Shown one piece after another: positions 59,580-64,000 of a stretch of 64,000 nt of DNA; the first letter of the stretch is position 1; each line of letters starts with the position of its first letter. The position numbers and the translations under genes are program-made. Under the pieces are notes generated by a model. It searched no databases. It saw only the letters and a list, made by a program, of their open reading frames with translations, and had not been told where the DNA came from. Source of the stretch: Secundilactobacillus collinoides DSM 20515 = JCM 1123 (GTDB lineage: Bacteria > Bacillota > Bacilli > Lactobacillales > Lactobacillaceae); contig NZ_AYYR01000067.1 of assembly GCF_001435975.1 (NCBI RefSeq), positions 39,705-103,704 of the forward strand, in the 5' to 3' direction.

Positions 59580-59593
59580 ATTTCCCAGGAAAT
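59580..59593. other. Noc-binding-site-like palindrome
   Basis: ATTTCCCAGGAAAT: 13 of 14 matches to the Bacillus Noc site ATTTCCCGGGAAAT; a weaker ATTACCCGGGAAGA lies ~20 bp upstream. Could also be an operator for the XRE gene. Confidence 0.35.
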
Positions 59594-59686
59594 ACCGAAG
59601 ACAGTCGCAATCGCTCAAATGACAGTCAGGCAAGCGGGCTTTTTAACCAGACCTTGCGTATACTGAATAGCGTAGGAGGGACGCTC

Positions 59687-60136
59687 ATGGATTTCAAACG
59701 TCAAATCAAAACGATTCGCACGCAACACCAGCTCACCCAGGCAGAACTGGCTGCCAAACTACACGTGTCCCGGCAAACGATTTCCAGCTGGGAAACTGGC
59801 CGAAACCTGCCCGACCTGGAAACCGTTGTGATGATAGCCCAGGTTTTTCATGTCACGCTAGATGCTTTAATTTTAGGAGATCAAACGATGCAAACAAAAT
59901 TGTTTAAAGATGGTAATCAGACCCACCGCGCCCGCTTAAATTTAGCGGCTGCCATCGTCTTCTTACTTGGTGTGGGTAGTTTCCTGTTTGAAGCGTTTCT
60001 CGCACCAACCTGGATCGGCGCCAACGGCATCTTACACGAGCCGTTTTTCTTCCTGTTGCCCGTGGGTTACCTGCTGATTTTTGCGGCCTTCATTATTCTT
60101 TGCATTAGCTTAGTTCATCGCTTGCTGCACAAGTGA
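59687..60136 (+). CDS. XRE-family regulator with membrane anchor
   Basis: 149 residues. N-terminal Cro/CI helix-turn-helix (IKTIRTQHQLTQAELAAKLHVSRQTISSWETGRNLPDLE), then two membrane segments (LNLAAAIVFLLGVGSFLFEAF and PVGYLLIFAAFIILCISLVH). Membrane-tethered XRE proteins of this size are common in lactobacilli; they may sense envelope state. AGGAGG precedes the ATG at 59687. Confidence 0.88.
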   Translation: MDFKRQIKTIRTQHQLTQAELAAKLHVSRQTISSWETGRNLPDLETVVMIAQVFHVTLDALILGDQTMQTKLFKDGNQTHRARLNLAAAIVFLLGVGSFLFEAFLAPTWIGANGILHEPFFFLLPVGYLLIFAAFIILCISLVHRLLHK

Positions 60137-60182
60137 TTGACTTGTGTCCGCGATACCTGTTTGTATGCATCATAGTCACACA

Positions 60183-60222
60183 AAAACGGCTTCGATTTTA
60201 GAAAATCGAAGCCGTTATTTGT
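60183..60222. terminator. Bidirectional terminator
   Basis: AACGGCTTCGATTTT, loop AGA, AAATCGAAGCCGTTATTTG. Confidence 0.85.
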
Positions 60223-60771
60223 TTAAGCAAATAATTTAAGGACGTGACTAATACTCCGCTCAATTTCATCTGTTGAGGGTAATTTTCCAACTTTTAAGAC
60301 GTAATTCATCATGCCAATTGATAGTGAATCGAGAATTGCCTGTTCAAATTCACTAGGATGCTGATTCAATATTTGGCTCACAGCCCACGACATGTGGTCG
60401 CGGAGACTTTGGTTAAAATCAAAACGGTCTAAATGAATGGCCCGCAATACTAAAATTTGATTGCGATAGGTCGCAACCAATTGGCGAATATCTGGTAACA
60501 GTGTGTTAAATGCCGAGATAAACGAGACGTTTTTCTTGGCTAACGCAACGCGCTCTTTCAACATAGTCTCATAGGCGTTAGTCACCTGCTGACTCATTTT
60601 TTCAGCCAAATCATACTTATCGGTATAGTGTTTGTAGAACGTCTGACGGTTGATCATCGCCTCACTGGCAATCTTGCTGACCGTCACGCTATCAAATCCT
60701 CGTGCCAGTACCAGTTTCACAAAAGCATCCTGAATGGCTCGATCGGTTCGTCTTACTCTTAAATCAGTCAT
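60223..60771 (-). CDS. TetR/AcrR-family regulator
   Basis: 182 residues. RAIQDAFVKLVLARGFDSVTVSKIASEAMINRQTFYKHYTDKYDLAE is a standard TetR helix-turn-helix. GGAGGGG precedes the ATG. Divergent from the YhgE/Pip-like gene, its likely target. Confidence 0.9.
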   Translation of the reverse strand: MTDLRVRRTDRAIQDAFVKLVLARGFDSVTVSKIASEAMINRQTFYKHYTDKYDLAEKMSQQVTNAYETMLKERVALAKKNVSFISAFNTLLPDIRQLVATYRNQILVLRAIHLDRFDFNQSLRDHMSWAVSQILNQHPSEFEQAILDSLSIGMMNYVLKVGKLPSTDEIERSISHVLKLFA

Positions 60772-60895
60772 CGAACCCCTCCAATCACCATTATTATAAC
60801 AACTGAGTGGTTAAACGACAAGTGTTCGATTATTGTCATCTTAAGTGCCGTTTGTCAGCATTTTGTTCATTGTTTTGTCCGCTGCCTCCACCTAA

Positions 60896-60921
60896 ACTAA
60901 TACCTATTAAATCGTATCAGT
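60896..60921 (+). promoter_or_regulatory. Putative TetR operator upstream of the YhgE-like gene
   Basis: ACTAATAC-N10-GTATCAGT, inverted arms with one mismatch, immediately before the ribosome site. Confidence 0.4.
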
Positions 60922-60934
60922 AGGAGGAGAAATC

Positions 60935-62206
60935 ATGTTCGCAATTATCAAGCAAAAAACGTTCTGGTTGTATTTATGCGCCGTTATTTTAGTATTGACG
61001 CTATTTTCCGTTGCGCAATTCGGTGCTAGAAACACCATCAAGGTCCATAATTTGCCGGTTGCGGTTCTAGATGAGTCCAACGGCAAAGCTAGTCAGCAGA
61101 TCAAGAACAATCTAACGTACCAGCCGAAAGACAAAAACACCAAGATCAAATGGATCGTCGTTCATAGCCGAAAGCAGCTGCGTCAAGGCTATAACGACAA
61201 GAAATACTACGGCGCCGTCATCATCAAAAAGAACTTCTCAGCCAATATCACTGCCTATACAAAACGTCTGCAGGCACTCATTGGGCAGCAGAAACTCGCA
61301 GCGCTTATCAAGAAAACCCCAGCCGCGGCCAAAACAACCAAGGTTAAGACGCAGGAAAAGGCTTTCGCTGCCGCCCTTCAGCAACCGGCACAGCAGGCCG
61401 GGATATCGTTTCAAATTAACCAGGGGATGAACACTTCTGCAGCAACCTTGCTGACCACCGCATTCACAAAAATGGGGGCTCAACTCAATACCAAACTCGG
61501 CGCGAAATTAACCGGTGCCGTTCAAAAATCTGGTATTGCCCTCTCCAGCGCAAATTGGAAATCCCTCAGTAATCCGGTAAAGACCACCACTACAACTGTG
61601 AACAAAATTCCCAATAAGAGTGTCAGCGGGATGGCGCCATTTCTCATGACCGTCTTCGCTTGGCTTGGCGCCCTGATTTCCAGTTTGCTGCTGTGGCGGG
61701 AACACAAAAAAACGGACCAAAACAAGAATCTGGGCAAGAATCGTTTGTCTCTTGCCAGCATTAACAGTGAAGTACTGACTGGTTTGATTGCCAGCGCCGT
61801 TATCACTGGCACGATTTACGTGCTTGCCCACGGTTGCTACGGCGTTCCCGTCCCCGATGCCGGCCAATTCATGCTGATTGTCTTCTTTAGCACCTATATT
61901 TTCTACCTGCTTCAAACGGGCGTGCTCGACCTCTTCGGTTTTGCGGGGTGGCCGTTGCTCATCCTCGTTTGGATACTGTCAACCGGCGTGCTGTCCTACG
62001 CGCCTGAAATGCTTAGCAGCTTCTTTAGAAACTGGGTCTACAGCTGGACACCAATTCGCTTTGCTTTGGATATGATCACTAATACGCTGTACATGCCGAA
62101 CGCAACAACGACTGGTACAGACCTGACTGTTTTGGGGTCGGTTGGTATTGTTGCGTTGATCGTCATGTATGTGTCACCGTTCTTGGGAAAGCGGGAAAAG
62201 CGGTAA
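60935..62206 (+). CDS. YhgE/Pip-like ABC-2-type membrane protein
   Basis: 423 residues: one N-terminal membrane segment (FWLYLCAVILVLTLFSVA), a ~210-residue extracellular region with a YGAVIIKKNFSANI motif typical of YhgE/Pip, then five segments with PFLMTVFAWLGALISSLLLW. Related proteins act in drug or ion efflux or as phage receptors. TAGGAGG before the ATG. No ATP-binding partner is adjacent. Divergent from a TetR gene. Confidence 0.8.
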   Translation: MFAIIKQKTFWLYLCAVILVLTLFSVAQFGARNTIKVHNLPVAVLDESNGKASQQIKNNLTYQPKDKNTKIKWIVVHSRKQLRQGYNDKKYYGAVIIKKNFSANITAYTKRLQALIGQQKLAALIKKTPAAAKTTKVKTQEKAFAAALQQPAQQAGISFQINQGMNTSAATLLTTAFTKMGAQLNTKLGAKLTGAVQKSGIALSSANWKSLSNPVKTTTTTVNKIPNKSVSGMAPFLMTVFAWLGALISSLLLWREHKKTDQNKNLGKNRLSLASINSEVLTGLIASAVITGTIYVLAHGCYGVPVPDAGQFMLIVFFSTYIFYLLQTGVLDLFGFAGWPLLILVWILSTGVLSYAPEMLSSFFRNWVYSWTPIRFALDMITNTLYMPNATTTGTDLTVLGSVGIVALIVMYVSPFLGKREKR

Positions 62207-62290
62207 CTCAGATTCGTCCCGAGGCTGGGAGCAAAAATCCGACTTGCGTTATCATTGGCATTTTTGCCCGTCTTGATTCCTAACATAAAT

Positions 62291-62391
62291 ATACGACAAA
62301 CGGCTTTTTCACGGCCATATAAGCGCTCCTAGCTGACAATCTCGAACGGATTTTCAGCTAGGAGCGTTTATGTGCAGGCGCAAAACGGCCT
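62291..62391. repeat. Hairpin element, copy d (ATAAGCG family)
   Basis: 18-bp stem: ATAAGCGCTCCTAGCTGA (62319-62336) with TCAGCTAGGAGCGTTTAT (62354-62371). Loop includes AACGGATT. Upstream GACAAACGGCTTTTT and downstream GGCGCAAAACGGC match copy c. Confidence 0.75.
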
Positions 62392-62437
62392 TTTTTGTCC
62401 CACTCAGTTTCTCAACAACTATTTTAAGACTATTTCA

Positions 62438-62466
62438 TTGACAATAACTGAACGTTCAGTTATATT
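62438..62466 (+). promoter_or_regulatory. Promoter of the TetR-SDR unit with operator in the spacer
   Basis: TTGACA (62438-62443), 17-bp spacer, TATATT (62461-62466). The palindrome AACTGAACGTTCAGTT (62446-62461) fills the spacer; a near copy ACTGAACGTTCACT is at 63081-63094. Confidence 0.75.
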
Positions 62467-62472
62467 AACGTC

Positions 62473-63048
62473 ATGCGAAAAAAAGATATGGACAAAGTCG
62501 CAGCCGTCAAACAGGCCGTGTACGATATCACCATCAACGAAGGGTATCAGAATCTAAGCATGTCTAAAATTGCCAAGAAAGCGGGTGTGTCTCAAGCCAC
62601 CATTTATCTCACTTATGAAAGTAAGGAAGATATGCTGACCTCGATATATGTTGAAGCCAAGGACATCCTTGATAGCCAAACGAAGGTCGATCTCGATCCT
62701 GCGACTGACATTGAAACCAAACTCAAACAACTGTTTACGAACTATGTTAAAACCCTGCTCGCGCACCCTGAACAGGCATTATACATGGATGCTGTGAATA
62801 ATACCCCGGAACTTATCGAGCGAAATGTTTATCAGGAAATGATGCACCGCAACGATGATATTCAAGCGTTGGTTACTGCCGGCCAAAAAGCCGGCACCTT
62901 AGCCAAAGTACCATTTCCGCTGCTCGTAGCCTTCACCTTTGATTCAATCAATTCATGGATGAAAGTGGCCTACAGCCACCACGTTGAACCGGACGAGGAC
63001 CAAATTACCACGGCAGTTGCCCTCTGTTGGAAAGTCATGAAAGCCTAA
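62473..63048 (+). CDS. TetR/AcrR-family regulator, possibly leaderless
   Basis: 191 residues. YQNLSMSKIAKKAGVSQATIYLTYESKEDML is the helix-turn-helix. The ATG at 62473 lies 7 nt after the -10 box, at the predicted transcript start, and has no ribosome site, so the mRNA may be leaderless; an ATG at 62488 is the alternative. Operators upstream of it and of the following SDR indicate control of both. Confidence 0.85.
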   Translation: MRKKDMDKVAAVKQAVYDITINEGYQNLSMSKIAKKAGVSQATIYLTYESKEDMLTSIYVEAKDILDSQTKVDLDPATDIETKLKQLFTNYVKTLLAHPEQALYMDAVNNTPELIERNVYQEMMHRNDDIQALVTAGQKAGTLAKVPFPLLVAFTFDSINSWMKVAYSHHVEPDEDQITTAVALCWKVMKA

Positions 63049-63069
63049 TGAGTTAGGCTTTTCGTTTTT
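63040..63069 (+). terminator. Terminator overlapping the TetR stop codon
   Basis: AAAGCCTAA, loop TGAG, TTAGGCTTTT then CGTTTTT; the stop TAA is in the stem. Confidence 0.65.
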
Positions 63070-63080
63070 ACCGTTTTATA

Positions 63081-63094
63081 ACTGAACGTTCACT
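63081..63094. promoter_or_regulatory. Second TetR operator, upstream of the SDR gene
   Basis: ACTGAACGTTCACT; core TGAACGTTCA identical to the site at 62446-62461. Confidence 0.6.
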
Positions 63095-63114
63095 ATTTAA
63101 AGGAGAAAAAATAA

Positions 63115-63948
63115 ATGAAAACTGCTATTGTTACTGGTGCATCCGCTGGAATTGGTAAAGCAACAGCCAAACGCTTACATCAACAAGGTTACGAGGTGTT
63201 TGCCGGGGCTCGCCGTGTTGAAAAAATGCAGGATTTAGCCGCTATTGGTGTGCACGTGCACGCCCTTGACGTCACTGATCAGAACTCTAACCAAGTCTTT
63301 GTTACTGACGTCTTAGCACAGAGCAGCACCATCGATGTCATCGTGAATTCTGCGGGTTACAGCGCACAGGGGGCGCTTGAAGACGTGTCACCCGAGGAAG
63401 CAAAACGACAATTCGACGTGAATGTCTTCGGGCTGATGAATTTAACGCAGCTTGTTCTGCCGACAATGCGGCACCAACGCGCTGGCAAAGTAATCAATAT
63501 TTCCTCAATCGGCGGTCAGATCTACTCCCCGCTTGGCGGTTGGTACTACGCCTCCAAACACGCGTTGGAAGCTTTGAGCGATACCTTGCGCATGGAAGTG
63601 AAACGCTTTGGTATTGATGTCATCATCGTTGAGCCAAGTGGCACAAAAACAGAATGGGGCGGCATCGCCACGCAGAAATTATTGGATCAGACCCCAACGG
63701 ACTCCGCATACCGCGATATTGTTGACCGTTATGTCAAAAATTCCGGCTTTTCGAACTTTTCGACCACGCCGGACACCATTGCTGACCTCATTTTAAAAGC
63801 AATCACTGCTAGAAAACCAAGAACACGTTATTTGCCTGATTTCACGGCGAAATTGCTGGTGTTTGCCGCTCGAAAACTGCCTTATAAGGCATTGGACCGG
63901 ATGATGTTTCGGTCGTTGAAACAGATTATGGCACCGAATAATAACTGA
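63115..63948 (+). CDS. Short-chain dehydrogenase/reductase
   Basis: 277 residues, classical SDR: TGASAGIGKATA, NSAGYSAQGALED (Ser replaces the second Asn), NISSIGGQI, YYASKHALEAL (Tyr/Lys), IVEPSGTKTEWGG. Closely related in pattern to the SDR at 51620, including RKPRTRYLPDFTAK near the end. AAAGGAG precedes the ATG. Regulated by the preceding TetR through the shared palindrome. Confidence 0.88.
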   Translation: MKTAIVTGASAGIGKATAKRLHQQGYEVFAGARRVEKMQDLAAIGVHVHALDVTDQNSNQVFVTDVLAQSSTIDVIVNSAGYSAQGALEDVSPEEAKRQFDVNVFGLMNLTQLVLPTMRHQRAGKVINISSIGGQIYSPLGGWYYASKHALEALSDTLRMEVKRFGIDVIIVEPSGTKTEWGGIATQKLLDQTPTDSAYRDIVDRYVKNSGFSNFSTTPDTIADLILKAITARKPRTRYLPDFTAKLLVFAARKLPYKALDRMMFRSLKQIMAPNNN

Positions 63949-64000
63949 AACTTGAAAGTATGAAGACAGACTGATCCCTTGGTATCACAGGGCATATTTT

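Noticed and set aside
1..64000. CRISPR arrays, tRNA or rRNA genes, insertion sequences, prophage genes
   Set aside because: Looked for direct repeat-spacer patterns, tRNA-like cloverleafs with CCA ends, transposases and integrases; none seen. The dispersed palindromes and hairpins are irregularly spaced and are not CRISPR repeats.

Overview
The window looks like chromosome of a low- to mid-GC member of the Lactobacillaceae. The basis is the gene set: a PepI-type proline iminopeptidase, a chromosomal TetM-like GTPase, DUF5776-like surface repeats, a PadR/DUF1700/DUF4097 operon, T-box and cre control, strong AGGAGG ribosome sites and frequent GTG/TTG starts. I cannot fix the genus from sequence alone. 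I see no rRNA, tRNA, CRISPR array, insertion sequence or phage module. The region is accessory in character: about 68 genes, of which at least 15 are transcription factors (8 TetR, 2 LysR, HxlR, PadR, IclR, AraC, XRE), mostly paired with transporters, oxidoreductases or small-molecule enzymes.

Layout. 0-10 kb: divergent HxlR / RclA-like redox pair, DUF1835 protein, TetR, lipoprotein nuclease, VOC protein, acetyltransferase, a T-box leader (specifier reads as AUG) in front of a thioredoxin-fold gene and a 5'-deleted ATP-grasp gene, and a divergent DHA2 efflux pump / TetR pair. 10-20 kb: PepI, EamA exporter / LysR pair, PadR envelope-stress-like operon, small secreted protein, TetM-like GTPase, and a large membrane protein cut short by a TGA codon. 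20-26 kb: flavodoxin, an ADH-permease-VOC operon with a cre site and a strongly structured leader, two tandem paralogous membrane proteins, YoaK-like protein. 26-30 kb: a 1036-residue secreted phosphatase-fold protein behind a Pho-box-like 11-bp repeat. 30-36 kb: TetR/oxidoreductase pair and an AT-richer 2-keto-3-deoxygluconate cluster (kinase, IclR regulator, aldolase, SDR, GatC-like permease). 36-47 kb: second nuclease, SMR pump with a leader terminator, decayed GyrI-like gene, P-type ATPase, NhaC, an MFS pump with a leader-peptide attenuator, broken patatin and broken SDR genes. 47-64 kb: LysR, two HXXEE membrane proteins with TetR, SDR, AraC, TauE, a DAPG/phloretin hydrolase-like gene with TetR, small proteins, GNAT/TetR, XRE, TetR / YhgE-like pair, and a TetR-SDR operon.

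Three features run across the window. (1) A 16-bp palindrome, TGTTTCATRTGAAACA, recurs in intergenic gaps, and one copy (37484-37499) is an exact match to the classical parS sequence. (2) A family of long hairpins with ends ATAAGCG/CGYTTAT has stems that differ but stay paired. (3) At least five genes are disrupted by nonsense codons, frameshifts or deletion (ATP-grasp, membrane protein at 18 kb, GyrI-like, patatin, SDR). The best candidates for new regulation are the leader-peptide attenuator at 43.9 kb, the structured leader at 23.3 kb, and the tandem IclR operators of the KDG cluster.
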